Assembly (NCBI GenBank): GCA_025463615.1
Contig: JAODAU010000277.1
Location: 1 to 33,533 of the forward strand
Source: Microbacteriaceae bacterium
Lineage (GTDB): Bacteria > Actinomycetota > Actinomycetes > Actinomycetales > Microbacteriaceae
Direction of reading: 5' to 3'
DNA length: 33,533 bases
How positions within the stretch are numbered: the first letter of the stretch is position 1; every line of letters starts with the position of its first letter. A model generated the notes under the pieces. That model was not told the DNA's origin, made no database searches, and saw only the letters and a program-made list of their open reading frames with translations. This document shows, piece by piece, positions 15,356-24,269 of this stretch. A program made the translations under genes and the position numbers.

Positions 15356-16752
15356 TGGATCGCGCTGAATCCGAAGCGGCGCAGCTCGGCGATGAGGTCG
15401 GCGTTGCTGATGGAGTACTCGCGGGTGCGGGCGAGCAGCCCCCGCACCCATTCGGTGGTCTCGCCCGGGGCGTGCGAGGGCGCCTCATTCACGATGAAGA
15501 TCTTCGGGTGCGTGGTCGAGTCGACCGCGTTCGTCTCGTAGCTGAGCTCCTCGTACATCTTCTCTCCGGGACGCAACCCGACGATGTCGATACCGAGGCT
15601 CGGGTTCACTGCCGCGATGAGGCCCTGCGCGAGGTCGTAGACGCGGATGGGGTCGCCCATGTCGAGCACAAAGAGGTCGCCCTGGCCGCCACGGCTCGCC
15701 GTCTGGATGACGAGCTGGCTCGCCTCATCGATCGTCATGAAGTAGCGGGTGACCTCGGGGTCCGTCACCGTGAGGTTCCTGCCGTGCTGCAGCTGGCGGC
15801 GGAAGGTCTGCATGACGCTGCCCTCGCTCTCCAGCACATTGCCGAATCGCACGGCTGTGTAGAGGGTGCCGGTGTCCGCGGCGGCGAGGTCCTGGAGCAG
15901 CAGTTCGCCGATCCGTTTGGTGGCGCCCATGACGTTCGTCGGGTTGACCGCCTTGTCCGTCGACACGTACACGACCCGCTGGACACCGGACTCCCGGGCC
16001 TGCGTGAGCATGTTGAGCGTGCCCCACACGTTGTTGTTGAACGCCTCGACAGCGTTTTCCTGCATGAGCGGCACGTGCTTGTACGCCGCGACGTGGAACA
16101 GTATCTCCGGGCGGAACTCCTGCATCAGCTGGGCGATCCTGGGCTCCGACTGCACGTCGCCGATCTCGAGCTGATAGTTCGGGATGTCCGCGAGCGACTG
16201 GCCGAGGCGGAACATGCCGGGTTCGGATCGATCGACGCACACGACGATCTCGGGGTCGAGCATGTGCAGCTGGGACGCGAGGCGGGAACCGATGGATCCC
16301 GCGGCTCCTGTCACCATGACCCGGCGGCCGGCGATCGCCGAACGGGCGTCGAGCATGTCGTGCTTGACGGGCGCCCGTCCGACCATGTCGAGCACGTCGA
16401 TGTCGGTGAGGTCGGCGACAGACACGATCTCCCGGGAGACGACGCGGTAGGTGCGGGGCACAATGGCCAGCTCGACCTTCGACCTTGGCACGTCGCCGAC
16501 GAATCGACGGAGCACGTCGCCCGGCGCGGAGGGAATGGCGAAATACACGACGTCGATGGATTCCCGGTCGCAGACCTCTGCGACTTCGGCGAGGGTGCCG
16601 AGGATGCGCGGGCCGGTCTCGACGTCGTCGAGGAAGCCCACGACCGTCTCCCCCGACGCCTCGACGTCGGCGGCGAGACTGGTTCCGGCCGTGCCGCTTC
16701 CCGCGATCAGCACACGCTTGCGCCGGTCGCGCACGGTCTCTTGTCCAGACAT
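15352..16752 (-). CDS. CapD/PglF-type UDP-sugar 4,6-dehydratase-like enzyme lacking the membrane domain
   Basis: A 466-residue protein with two Rossmann regions. An N-terminal CoA-binding-like domain begins VLIAGSGTAG (residues 14-23). The SDR domain has GAAGSIGS (149-156), AAYKHVPLM (222-230) and the active-site STDK (264-267), matching the Thr-Asp-Lys triad known for PglF. Family members such as PglF carry four N-terminal helices and are longer; this one begins directly at the first Rossmann strand and should be cytosolic. The predicted reaction is dehydration of UDP-GlcNAc or a related nucleotide sugar to a 4-keto-6-deoxy intermediate, the entry to aminosugars or fucosamine-type residues. 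ATG 16752 has GGAA upstream. It is followed by a coupled SDR gene. Substrate assignment is tentative. Confidence 0.85.
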   Translation of the reverse strand: MSGQETVRDRRKRVLIAGSGTAGTSLAADVEASGETVVGFLDDVETGPRILGTLAEVAEVCDRESIDVVYFAIPSAPGDVLRRFVGDVPRSKVELAIVPRTYRVVSREIVSVADLTDIDVLDMVGRAPVKHDMLDARSAIAGRRVMVTGAAGSIGSRLASQLHMLDPEIVVCVDRSEPGMFRLGQSLADIPNYQLEIGDVQSEPRIAQLMQEFRPEILFHVAAYKHVPLMQENAVEAFNNNVWGTLNMLTQARESGVQRVVYVSTDKAVNPTNVMGATKRIGELLLQDLAAADTGTLYTAVRFGNVLESEGSVMQTFRRQLQHGRNLTVTDPEVTRYFMTIDEASQLVIQTASRGGQGDLFVLDMGDPIRVYDLAQGLIAAVNPSLGIDIVGLRPGEKMYEELSYETNAVDSTTHPKIFIVNEAPSHAPGETTEWVRGLLARTREYSISNADLIAELRRFGFSAIQ

Positions 16753-16978
16753 CGAATTCCGTTTCGCTCGGTTCCGGTCCGCGCACGCGGCTCGGGCGCG
16801 CTGGCCGGAAACGCCCGACTCTACAATAGTTTGCGCGCGTGACCACGTGTCCGCCGGGGTCGCGACGGTCCGCGTGCCTGCGCCGGCGGTCGGCCCGGGG
16901 CACGCCGGTGACCTGTCCGGAGTCAGCTACAGTATCCCGTGTGCGACGCCAAGAGAACGCCCACAGACGGGGCATGAG
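16753..16978. promoter_or_regulatory. 226-nt divergent intergenic region with candidate promoters on both strands
   Basis: The region separates the minus-strand dehydratase from the plus-strand GT2. Around 16818-16827 two -10-like hexamers overlap on opposite strands: TAGAGT (minus, 16818-16823) facing the dehydratase and TACAAT (plus, 16822-16827). A second plus-strand candidate, TACAGT, is at 16928-16933, about 45 nt before TTG 16979. A CACGTG palindrome lies near 16844. No RNA gene is recognised. Confidence 0.4.
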
Positions 16979-17926
16979 TTGACTCTGCCCACCGTGGCGG
17001 TGATCGTGACCTGCTACAACCAGGAGCGATTCATACGCCAGGCGCTCGACTCGATCGCCGCCCAGACCCAGCCCGCGGACGAGATAGTCGTCATCGACGG
17101 ATTCTCCCACGATCGATCGGTGTCCGCGATCGAGGAGTGGATCGCCGAGAACGATGTGGCCATCACCTTCGTCGCTCACGACCGCAACTACGGGCTGTGT
17201 GCGACCCTGAACCAGGCGATGGACCTGATCACGAGCGAGTTCGTCGTCACGCTGTACGGCGACGACTGGCTGGAGCCCGAGCGCCTCGCCGTCCAGTCGG
17301 CGGTGCTCGCCGCGTCGCCGGACGATGTCTGCATGGTCGTGGGTTCGATGCGAGAGGTGGACAGGAGGGGCGCGCCGGTCATCGACCACGATTTCGGCCC
17401 CCGTGTCGAGGCACTCACCCGTCTCACCCCCGCCCAGCGGGTCGAGAGCCTGGTCGGCGAGAACGTCATCCCCTCGCCCGCCGTGATGCTTCGCTCGGCG
17501 CTCGTGCGGGAGGTGGGCGGCTACGACGAATCGCTCACCTTCGACGACTATGACATGTGGATGAGACTGCTCGGCAGGTACACCCTCGTGTACGACCCGA
17601 CCATCGTTGTCGACTATCGCGTTCTCGCCCAGAGCCTGTCGCGCAACACCGGTCGACACGGCGACTTCCTCCTCAGCGAAGCCCGCATGATCTACAAGCA
17701 CGTGGGCACCACGCCGACGATCGACGCGACCATCGCGACGCGGCTGCTGGTCAGCGGACGCAAACTGGCGGATCGCGACGACACCCGCCGCCTGCGGGAC
17801 CTGCTCGGGATGCTGCGCACGGTGGACGGGCGATGGCGGATCCGATTCGCGTCGGCGGCGGTGCGCCTCCCCCGCGGCGCGCGCCTCGTGAAGAACCTAC
17901 GGCTCCTGGAGAGCGATGAGCATTGA
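16979..17926 (+). CDS. GT2 glycosyltransferase
   Basis: A 315-residue family 2 enzyme. It has VIVTCYNQERFIRQALDSI (residues 8-26), VVIDGFSHDRS (37-47; the usual DDGS is changed to IDGFS), GLCATLNQAM (72-81) and the metal-binding GDDW (94-97), followed by GGYDESLTFDDYDMWMR in the acceptor region. I placed the start at TTG 16979, which follows GGGG by 6 nt and begins the family-typical first strand. An alternative in-frame GTG at 16847 would add 44 unstructured residues. The 3' end overlaps the next glycosyltransferase by 11 nt. The enzyme is probably cytosolic and acts in assembly of the same polymer as its neighbour. Confidence 0.82.
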   Translation: MTLPTVAVIVTCYNQERFIRQALDSIAAQTQPADEIVVIDGFSHDRSVSAIEEWIAENDVAITFVAHDRNYGLCATLNQAMDLITSEFVVTLYGDDWLEPERLAVQSAVLAASPDDVCMVVGSMREVDRRGAPVIDHDFGPRVEALTRLTPAQRVESLVGENVIPSPAVMLRSALVREVGGYDESLTFDDYDMWMRLLGRYTLVYDPTIVVDYRVLAQSLSRNTGRHGDFLLSEARMIYKHVGTTPTIDATIATRLLVSGRKLADRDDTRRLRDLLGMLRTVDGRWRIRFASAAVRLPRGARLVKNLRLLESDEH

Positions 17927-20183
17927 TCTGACGGTCGTCGTGACCGCACACGCCGAACACTTCCTGCTGCGGCCGACCCTGAGGAGCATCGACGCTGCCC
18001 TGGAGCAGGTCGTCGCCGCCGGCCACGACTGCGAGCTGCTGATCGTGCTCGACCGGGCGAATGACGGCACCCGCCGCGAGGCGGCCCGCTGGCGCGACAC
18101 GGTCTCCACCCCGTTCGAGGTGCGTGTCATCGAGGTCGACAACGGCGAGAGCGGGGCGAGCCGGAATGCGGGGGTCGTGGAGAGCCGAGGGCGCTTCGTG
18201 TCGGTCTGCGACGGCGACGACCTGGTCTCGCGCAACTTCTTCCTCTCCGCGTACGAACTCGCGACGTCCCGTGCGGACCCGACGATCGTGCATCCGGAGT
18301 CCGTGCTCAGCTTCGGCGAGCGCGCGCTTCTCTGGCACGTCGCGACGACGGACGATCCGGCGGTCGGATACCGGGACCTGCTCACCGCCAACCTCTGGCC
18401 GTCGTGTTCGCTGTCCGCGCGTGAGACCTACCTGGCCCACCCGTACCCCGTGCTCCAGCCGGGATCGGGCTTCGGGCCCGAGGACTACGTCTGGAACATC
18501 AGCACCGTGACCGCGGGGATCGGCCACATCGTGGCGCCCCACTCCTACTTCTTCTATCGCACGCGCGCCCACGGCGGGGTCAACAACGCCCATTCCGGGT
18601 CCGTGCTCCCCCGCTTCGACATCGACGCGCTCAGGGCCGGGTTCCCGTCACCGCCACCCGAGGCGGCCACGTTCGTCGAACCTGTCGCGCCCTCCCTGTC
18701 CGGTTCGGAGCGGCTCATCGCCGGCGTGCGGCCGGTGGTGCGCAAGGCCGCAAAAGTCATCCCGCGCCCGCTTCGAGGCCCCGTGCGCGCCCGCGTCGCG
18801 CGTGTCTACAACCGGCTCATCGTCTCTCGTCGCACGGTGCCCCCGACCGAGCCGAACCTGCTGCGGGCGCTTCAGGACGCCGCGGAGCTCGAGCCCGCCC
18901 TCTCCTGGGTGGCGAACGGGATCGCGCACATCGGAAGCTGGGTCCCGCCCGACGACCAGTACGCGGCCGTGCTCGAGGGAATCGTCAGCGCGATGGCGGA
19001 CACGGAGGTCGTCATCCTCGCGCCCTGGGTCGGTGTCGGCGGTGCGGATCTGGTGACACTGAACTACGCGAAGGCGCTGGCCGCCGCGCCGGCGCTCGAG
19101 CAGAGGGTCAGCGTGCTGACGACATACCTGCCGGAGCGCACGATCCGCCACCTCATCCCCGAGGAGGTCAGGCATTACCAGCTGGACACGATCTTCCGCG
19201 GATGGCCGCTGGAGCGGCAGCAGAGACTCATCGCACAGCTCATGGTGCTCATCGGCCCACGGCTGATCCTCTCCATCAACTGCTTCGACTTCACCAATGC
19301 GCTGAAGGCGTACGCCCGCCCGATCTGCGCGGGCTCCGACGTGTACCTCTCTCTGTTCGCATTCGACCGGATCGGGGAGGGCTCGTACCCGGTCAACCCG
19401 ATCACCGACGACCCGCAGAGGTCGTTCCTGCACGAGATCACCGGGATCATCACCGACAACTCGGTGACAGCGGTCACGATCTCCGACATCCTCGGCGTGG
19501 AGAGCTCGTTCGTGCACGTGCATCACCAGTCCGCTGCGCTCCCCCTCTACGACTTCGACCAGGTGGTGAAGCAGACCGCCGCGTACTACGACCGCGATTT
19601 CTCGGCGGCCCAGCCGTTCCGTGTCGTGTGGCCGCATCGGCTCGACAAGGAGAAACGCCCGGACACGCTCCTTCGGATCGCCCAGGAGGTCCAGGCGCGG
19701 GGCCTGCCGATCGAGTTCCACATCTACGGCCAGCGCGTTCTCAACAACGGCAACGACGACCTGATCCCCGAGCTCGCCCGCTTCGGCGTGATCTACGACG
19801 GACCGTATTCGGGGGGCCTCGCCGCCCTTCCCACCGAGGACTTCCATGCCCTCCTGCTCACCAGCGAGAGCGAGGGGATGCCGCTCGTACTCGCGCAGTC
19901 CCTCCTCCTCGGGCTGCCGGTGGTCGCCAGCGCGGTCGGCGGGGTCGTCGACCTCATCTCCGATCATGAGACCGGCATGCTCGCGGCAGGACCCGATGAC
20001 ATCGACGGCTTCGTCAGTGCTCTGACCGAGCTCATGGGCTCCTACGAGCTGCGCCGCGGACTCATTCGCGGCGGGTACGAGCGCGCCGCCGCAGAACACG
20101 GTATCGACGCATTCACCGCGCGGGCGCTCGGGGCCTTCGGCTTCGAGGGCGCTCTGAGCGGAAGCGTGCCGATCAGAGGCTGA
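17916..20183 (+). CDS. Bifunctional glycosyltransferase: N-terminal GT2 fused to C-terminal GT4
   Basis: A 755-residue two-domain enzyme. The GT2 domain (about 1-250) has [24 protein letters not shown] (80-87) and CDGDD (98-102). A basic linker (about 270-310) joins it to a GT-B domain. That domain contains [35 protein letters not shown] and [27 protein letters not shown]. In the EX7E motif the first glutamate is present but the second is glutamine (EGMPLVLAQ), which is unusual because the second is normally the more conserved; the GT4 activity could be altered. ATG 17916 lies 11 nt inside the upstream gene, so the pair is coupled. Its stop region overlaps the convergent rmlA by 11 nt. Confidence 0.86.
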   Translation: MSIDLTVVVTAHAEHFLLRPTLRSIDAALEQVVAAGHDCELLIVLDRANDGTRREAARWRDTVSTPFEVRVIEVDNGESGASRNAGVVESRGRFVSVCDGDDLVSRNFFLSAYELATSRADPTIVHPESVLSFGERALLWHVATTDDPAVGYRDLLTANLWPSCSLSARETYLAHPYPVLQPGSGFGPEDYVWNISTVTAGIGHIVAPHSYFFYRTRAHGGVNNAHSGSVLPRFDIDALRAGFPSPPPEAATFVEPVAPSLSGSERLIAGVRPVVRKAAKVIPRPLRGPVRARVARVYNRLIVSRRTVPPTEPNLLRALQDAAELEPALSWVANGIAHIGSWVPPDDQYAAVLEGIVSAMADTEVVILAPWVGVGGADLVTLNYAKALAAAPALEQRVSVLTTYLPERTIRHLIPEEVRHYQLDTIFRGWPLERQQRLIAQLMVLIGPRLILSINCFDFTNALKAYARPICAGSDVYLSLFAFDRIGEGSYPVNPITDDPQRSFLHEITGIITDNSVTAVTISDILGVESSFVHVHHQSAALPLYDFDQVVKQTAAYYDRDFSAAQPFRVVWPHRLDKEKRPDTLLRIAQEVQARGLPIEFHIYGQRVLNNGNDDLIPELARFGVIYDGPYSGGLAALPTEDFHALLLTSESEGMPLVLAQSLLLGLPVVASAVGGVVDLISDHETGMLAAGPDDIDGFVSALTELMGSYELRRGLIRGGYERAAAEHGIDAFTARALGAFGFEGALSGSVPIRG

Positions 20184-21036
20184 TCAGCCCGGACAGGTAG
20201 CGCCCGTAGCCGCTCTTTGCGAGCGGTGCGGCGAGCTCGGCGAGCGCGGCATCATCGATCCAGCCCGCGCGCCAGGCGATCTCCTCGATACAGCCGATCT
20301 TGAACCCCTGGCGCTCCTCGATCACCCGCACGTATTCCGACGCCTGCATCATGGATTCGAACGTGCCGGTGTCCAACCACGCGGTGCCCCGGTCGAGCAC
20401 TTGCACGCTGAGCCGATCGAGACCCAGGTACACCTCGTTGACCGTCGAGATCTCCAGCTCGCCCCGCGCGCTCGGCGAGATCGACTTGGCGATCTCGATG
20501 ACCCGGTTGTCGTAGAAGTAGAGGCCGGGAACGGCGTAGTTGCTGCGCGGCACCTCGGGCTTCTCCTCGATCGAGACGGCCCGGAAGGTCTCATCGAACT
20601 CGACCACACCGTAGGCCCGAGGGTTCGAGACGTGGTACGCGAAGATGAGGGCGCCATCGATGTCGACGTTCTTGCGCAGGTTCGAGCCCAGCCCGGCGCC
20701 ATGGAAGATGTTGTCGCCGAGGACCAGCGCGACACTGTCGTCGCCGATGAACTCCTCGCCGATGATGAATGCCTGCGCCAGGCCGTCCGGCGACTCCTGG
20801 ATCGCGTACTCGAGCCGAACACCGATCTGCGAACCGTCGCCCAGCAGCGCCTGGAACTGCCCGTGGTATTCGGGGGTCGTGATGATCAGGATCTCGCGGA
20901 TGCCCGCCATCAGCAGTGTCGACAGCGGGTAGTAGATCATCGGCTTGTCGTAGATCGGCATGAGCTGCTTCGAGATGCCCTTGGTGATCGGCCACAGGCG
21001 GGTGCCGGACCCGCCGGCCAGGATGATGCCCTTCAT
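20173..21036 (-). CDS. rmlA: Glucose-1-phosphate thymidylyltransferase
   Basis: A 287-residue enzyme making dTDP-glucose from dTTP and glucose-1-phosphate, the first step of dTDP-L-rhamnose synthesis. The signature [11 protein letters not shown] (residues 8-18) carries the nucleotide-binding loop, with K23 and KPMIYYPLS after it; LGDN (106-109) supplies the metal-binding aspartate and EEKPEVP is the sugar-phosphate lysine region. Length is normal for RmlA. ATG 21036 overlaps the rmlC stop as ATGA, so an upstream in-frame extension to 21087 is rejected. The remaining pathway genes rmlB and rmlD lie on the other strand beyond the exporter. The 3' end overlaps the convergent glycosyltransferase by 11 nt. 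Confidence 0.96.
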   Translation of the reverse strand: MKGIILAGGSGTRLWPITKGISKQLMPIYDKPMIYYPLSTLLMAGIREILIITTPEYHGQFQALLGDGSQIGVRLEYAIQESPDGLAQAFIIGEEFIGDDSVALVLGDNIFHGAGLGSNLRKNVDIDGALIFAYHVSNPRAYGVVEFDETFRAVSIEEKPEVPRSNYAVPGLYFYDNRVIEIAKSISPSARGELEISTVNEVYLGLDRLSVQVLDRGTAWLDTGTFESMMQASEYVRVIEERQGFKIGCIEEIAWRAGWIDDAALAELAAPLAKSGYGRYLSGLISL

Positions 21037-21647
21037 CGCGCGGTCCCGCCGTCGAGCGACGCGTAGTAGTCGCGCAGGTCGTCCCACCGGGGCAGCAGGC
21101 CCGACGCCTCGGCCTCGGCCAGTGAGGGCGCCTCGGTGTCCTTCGGCGAGAGGAGAAGCTCGCCCGCCTCAACGGGGAACGCCAGCCCGATCGCCGGGTC
21201 GAGGGGGTTGATCCCGTGCTCGGCCGTCGGGTTGTAGGTGTCCGTCACGAGATAGCTGACAGTGGCCCGGTCCGTGAGGGCGACGAAGATGTGCCCGAGA
21301 CCCTCGGCGATGTAGATGGCCCGACGATCGACGTCGTCGAGCCGCACCGAGTCCCACTGGCCGAATGTGGGCGATCCGAGCCGGATGTCGACGACGAAGT
21401 CGATCACGGCCCCGAAAACGGCGGTGACGTACTTCGCCTGGCCGCGAGGGACATCCGCGAAATGGATGCCCCGGACCGTGCCGCGCTTCGACACGGAGGT
21501 GTTCGCCTGCCGCAGGTCCAGGGAGTGGCCGACGGCCTCTTCGAGCAGATCGTGACGGTACCACTCGAGGAAGACGCCCCGGTCGTCGGTGCGCTGGATC
21601 GGGGTTATCTCGTACGAATCGGGGATCGACAGCTCACGGATTTGCAC
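21033..21647 (-). CDS. rmlC: dTDP-4-dehydrorhamnose 3,5-epimerase
   Basis: A 204-residue cupin enzyme that converts dTDP-4-keto-6-deoxyglucose to dTDP-4-keto-L-rhamnose. The catalytic histidine is in RGIHF (H62), followed by the [14 protein letters not shown] strand pair and [10 protein letters not shown]. The usual proline-glycine-phenylalanine-alanine-histidine turn is replaced by AEGLGHIF, a variation I associate with actinobacterial forms. GTG 21647 begins [10 protein letters not shown], the usual first strand, and follows a TAGGAT hexamer by 7 nt, so the rmlC-rmlA mRNA is probably leaderless. The stop overlaps the rmlA start. Confidence 0.93.
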   Translation of the reverse strand: MQIRELSIPDSYEITPIQRTDDRGVFLEWYRHDLLEEAVGHSLDLRQANTSVSKRGTVRGIHFADVPRGQAKYVTAVFGAVIDFVVDIRLGSPTFGQWDSVRLDDVDRRAIYIAEGLGHIFVALTDRATVSYLVTDTYNPTAEHGINPLDPAIGLAFPVEAGELLLSPKDTEAPSLAEAEASGLLPRWDDLRDYYASLDGGTAR

Positions 21648-21654
21648 GACATCG

Positions 21655-21660
21655 ATCCTA
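21655..21660 (-). promoter_or_regulatory. rmlC: -10-like hexamer TAGGAT for rmlC-rmlA (leaderless candidate)
   Basis: On the minus strand TAGGAT is followed by 7 nt and then GTG 21647, the same hexamer and spacing as upstream of ATG 1544. It lies in the 49-nt gap behind the ABC ATPase gene. No clear -35 is visible. Confidence 0.55.
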
Positions 21661-21696
21661 ACGGAAGGGGTTGTTGGCCCCGACCAAACGGATCCG

Positions 21697-22431
21697 CTAC
21701 GCGTGAAGGGAGTCGAGGTACGACTTGATGACCGGCTCGGATTCCCCGACGGCGCGCAGCTCGCCGTGACTCAGCCACGCCACGTTGTCGCACATCGACT
21801 GCACGGTGTCCATCGAGTGGCTCACGAGGATCACGGTCTTGCCCGCCTGCCGGTAGTCCCGGAACTTCTGGAAGCACTTCTCTTGGAACTCGGCGTCGCC
21901 GACGGCGAGCACCTCATCGACGACCAGGATGTCGGGGTCGACGTTGATCGCGATCGCGAAACCGAGGCGAACGTACATGCCGGATGAGTAGTTCTTCACG
22001 GGCTGGTCGATGAACTGCTCGACACCCGAGAAGTCGACGATCTCGTCGAACTTGCGCGTGACCTCCTTCTTCGACATCCCGAGGATCGACCCGTTGAGGA
22101 AGATGTTCTCGCGACCCGAGAGCTCGGCATGGAACCCGGACCCGACCTCGAGCATGGCGGCGATCTTGCCGAAGTGGGTGATCGAGCCCTGGTTCGGGTA
22201 GTAGATATTCGCCAGGCACTTGAGCAGCGTCGACTTGCCCGATCCGTTGCTGCCGATCAGCCCGAACGTGGAGCCCTGGGGGACGTCGAACGTGACGTCC
22301 TTGAGCGCGAGGAAGTCCTCGTGCACGGAACGCCTCCCGCGCATGATGGCCGCCTTGAGGCTCTGGTTGCGCTCGTGATACATGCGGAAGCTCTTGGTGA
22401 CGTGATCGACCCGGACCGCGACGTCGCTCAC
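21697..22431 (-). CDS. Polysaccharide ABC exporter ATP-binding subunit (Wzt/TagH type)
   Basis: A 244-residue ATPase. Walker A is GSNGSGKST (60-68), the signature loop is YSSGM (148-152), and Walker B is ILVVDEVLAVGD with D172-E173, followed by the switch histidine in SHSMD. The segments SVHEDFLALKDVTFDV and GFHAELSGRENIFLNG are typical of the Wzt/TagH/RfbE subgroup exporting undecaprenyl-pyrophosphate glycans or teichoic acids. There is no C-terminal carbohydrate-binding domain of the E. coli O9a Wzt kind, so chain-end recognition is unlikely. GTG 22431 overlaps the permease stop as GTGA. The reading frame continues far upstream antisense to nothing real and was trimmed there. Confidence 0.92.
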   Translation of the reverse strand: MSDVAVRVDHVTKSFRMYHERNQSLKAAIMRGRRSVHEDFLALKDVTFDVPQGSTFGLIGSNGSGKSTLLKCLANIYYPNQGSITHFGKIAAMLEVGSGFHAELSGRENIFLNGSILGMSKKEVTRKFDEIVDFSGVEQFIDQPVKNYSSGMYVRLGFAIAINVDPDILVVDEVLAVGDAEFQEKCFQKFRDYRQAGKTVILVSHSMDTVQSMCDNVAWLSHGELRAVGESEPVIKSYLDSLHA

Positions 22432-23264
22432 AGGGTCTCCGCCAGGTTGCGCTCGTTCCGCTGGAACACGAGCATTCCGATCCCGAGCGCAGCCAGCGCC
22501 CAGATCGTGCAGATGAGCCATTCGATGCCGTCCGGCCAGCGGTTGTCGTAGATGAGCTGGCGGAAGAGAGCCACGAAGTGCACCATCGGATTGAGGTCGT
22601 AGAGGCCGAGGAGGGTGATCGGCGTGCCCAGGATGCCGCCGGTCGACGCGGACTTGCCCGCCACGAGCTCGATCGGGTAGATGATCGGGGTGAGGTAGAT
22701 CCAGAGCTGCAGCAGGATCGTCAACAGGTACTGGGTGTCCCGGAAGTACACGTTCGCGATGGAGAAGATGAGGCCGATCCCGGCCGCGAACACCGCCAGC
22801 AGTGCCATGGCCACGATGAGCAGCGGAATCCAGGGAAGCACGAAACCGCCGGCGATCGAGATCGCGATCAGCAGCACGGCCATCTCGAAGAGCCAGTTGT
22901 AGGCGCTCGCGCCCACCGTCGAGAGCGGCAGCACGATCCGGCTGAAGGACACCTTCTGAATCAGCCCGGCGTTGCCCACAAGCGAGGACGCAGCGGTGCT
23001 GACCACGGCCGAGAAGAACGTCCACGGCAGCAGCCCGCAGAGGAGCCACAGCGCGAAGATGTCGAGGCCGCTCGGGTCGCCCGGCAGCGGGTTGCTCTTG
23101 AAGATGAAACCGAACACCAGCGTGTAGATAAGCATCAGCGCGAGCGGATTCGCCAGCGACCAGAGCTGGCCGAAGATCGTTCGCTTGTACTTGCCCCGGA
23201 CCTCGCGCGAGGTGAGGTTGAAGAGGAGCTCTCGCGAAGCCCACACTTCTCTCAGGTAATTCAT
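22428..23264 (-). CDS. Polysaccharide ABC exporter permease (Wzm type, ABC-2 family)
   Basis: A 278-residue membrane protein with six predicted helices. The amphipathic N-terminus (ELLFNLTSREVRGKYKRTIFGQLWSLANP) is the coupling region of ABC-2 permeases. Helices are near residues 40-60, 75-98, 115-140, 145-170, 180-205 and 250-270; the NVYFRDTQYLLTILLQLWIYLTPIIYP segment is highly typical of Wzm/TagG. Together with the ATPase it moves a lipid-linked polysaccharide across the inner membrane. ATG 23264 was chosen over an upstream in-frame ATG at 23357 because GAGGA lies 3 nt before it and the family begins here. The upstream alternative would overlap the divergent gene. Confidence 0.92.
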   Translation of the reverse strand: MNYLREVWASRELLFNLTSREVRGKYKRTIFGQLWSLANPLALMLIYTLVFGFIFKSNPLPGDPSGLDIFALWLLCGLLPWTFFSAVVSTAASSLVGNAGLIQKVSFSRIVLPLSTVGASAYNWLFEMAVLLIAISIAGGFVLPWIPLLIVAMALLAVFAAGIGLIFSIANVYFRDTQYLLTILLQLWIYLTPIIYPIELVAGKSASTGGILGTPITLLGLYDLNPMVHFVALFRQLIYDNRWPDGIEWLICTIWALAALGIGMLVFQRNERNLAETL

Positions 23265-23347
23265 TCGTCCTCGCCGGTGTTCACAACAGTCACGATTAGG
23301 GCCGTGAACCTCGGAACAATCTAGCCTAGAACTAGGATTGCTCCCTG
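23265..23347. promoter_or_regulatory. Divergent promoter region with a short inverted repeat and TAGGAT
   Basis: The gap separates the exporter operon and the rhamnosyltransferase. On the plus strand TAGGAT (23333-23338) lies 9 nt before ATG 23348, giving a very short leader. It overlaps the inverted repeat CCTAG-AA-CTAGG (23325-23336), a possible operator half-site pair. Minus-strand TAATCG near 23292-23297 is a weak candidate for the exporter. Confidence 0.35.
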
Positions 23348-24232
23348 ATGCCCGCAAAATCCCCGCCCCCGAGCGACCCCGCCGTCGCCGTCGTGACGGT
23401 GAGCTACGGATCGGGCGACGTGCTCTCCGGCTTCCTCGATTCGGTGCCCGCAGCGAGCGATGCGCCGCTCCTTCTCATCGTCGCCGACAACAAGCCGGAC
23501 GACGTGGACGGCGTCTCCGAGCTCGCCGCGACGCATGGCGCGCAGTACCTGCCGCTGCCGGGCAACCTGGGCTACGGCGGCGCGATGAACGCGGCCAGCA
23601 GGACGCTCCCGGCGAGCGTGCGCTGGATCCTGGTGAGCAATCCGGATGTGATTCTCAGGAAGTCGGCCATCGACCGGCTGGTCGCGGTGGGCGAGCAGGA
23701 TGCCTCGATCGGCTCGATCGGCCCGGTGATCGTCGATGGCGACGGGGGCGTCTATCCGTCCGCCCGCTCGGTTCCGTCGCTGCGCACCGGGGTCGGACAC
23801 GCCCTCTTCGTGAACCTCTGGGCGGGCAACCCGTGGACCCGCGCGTACCGCCGCGACACCACCAACGAGCTGGAGCGCCGGGACGCCGGCTGGCTCTCGG
23901 GCGCCTGTGTGCTGGTGCGCCGATCCGCCTTCGACGAGCTCGGCGGCTTCGACGACGGCTACTTCATGTACTTCGAAGACGTGGACCTCGGCTTCCGGCT
24001 CGGCAAGGCCGGGTACCGCAACGTCTACGAGCCGAGCGCCGTCGTCGTGCACACGGGCGCCCACTCGACCAACACGGACTCCGAGCGGATGATCCGGGTG
24101 CACCACGAGAGCGCGCGACGATTCCTCAACCGCAAGTACGCCCGCTGGTACCTCTGGCCCGTGCGCGTCGTGCTCTCCGTCGGGCTGGCGGTGCGCTCCC
24201 GCGTCATCGGGCGACGGGGCCGCGACCGGTAG
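23348..24232 (+). CDS. GT2 rhamnosyltransferase, WbbL-like
   Basis: A 294-residue family 2 enzyme. It has AVVTVSYGSGDVL (residues 14-26), ADNKP (48-52), LPGNLGYGGAMNAA (about 74-87), SNPDV (about 99-103) and the strongly typical GGFDDGYFMYFEDVDLGFR acceptor segment. This pattern is that of WbbL-type rhamnosyltransferases, which place L-rhamnose from dTDP-L-rhamnose on a polyprenyl-pyrophosphate-GlcNAc acceptor, an early step in wall-glycan assembly. Its place directly before rmlB-rmlD and opposite the exporter supports this. The stop TAG is part of the TAGAAT hexamer that may drive rmlB. Exact acceptor is inferred. Confidence 0.85.
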   Translation: MPAKSPPPSDPAVAVVTVSYGSGDVLSGFLDSVPAASDAPLLLIVADNKPDDVDGVSELAATHGAQYLPLPGNLGYGGAMNAASRTLPASVRWILVSNPDVILRKSAIDRLVAVGEQDASIGSIGPVIVDGDGGVYPSARSVPSLRTGVGHALFVNLWAGNPWTRAYRRDTTNELERRDAGWLSGACVLVRRSAFDELGGFDDGYFMYFEDVDLGFRLGKAGYRNVYEPSAVVVHTGAHSTNTDSERMIRVHHESARRFLNRKYARWYLWPVRVVLSVGLAVRSRVIGRRGRDR

Positions 24233-24235
24233 AAT
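24230..24235 (+). promoter_or_regulatory. rmlB: -10-like hexamer TAGAAT upstream of rmlB
   Basis: TAGAAT overlaps the stop codon of the rhamnosyltransferase. Transcription from it would give a leader of about 28 nt containing AAGGAGG (24252-24258), the strongest ribosome-binding site in the window, though 11 nt from the ATG. Read-through from the upstream gene is also likely. Confidence 0.4.
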
Positions 24236-24269
24236 CGGCAGGACTTTTGCCAAGGAGGCACCCACCCCC

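Noticed and set aside
15115..16842. 575-residue plus-strand open frame antisense to the SDR and dehydratase genes
   Set aside because: No domain is visible and both minus-strand genes have complete catalytic motifs and coupled starts.
18648..20099. 483-residue minus-strand open frame antisense to the second GT2-GT4 fusion
   Set aside because: Shadow composition; the plus strand holds the recognised domains.
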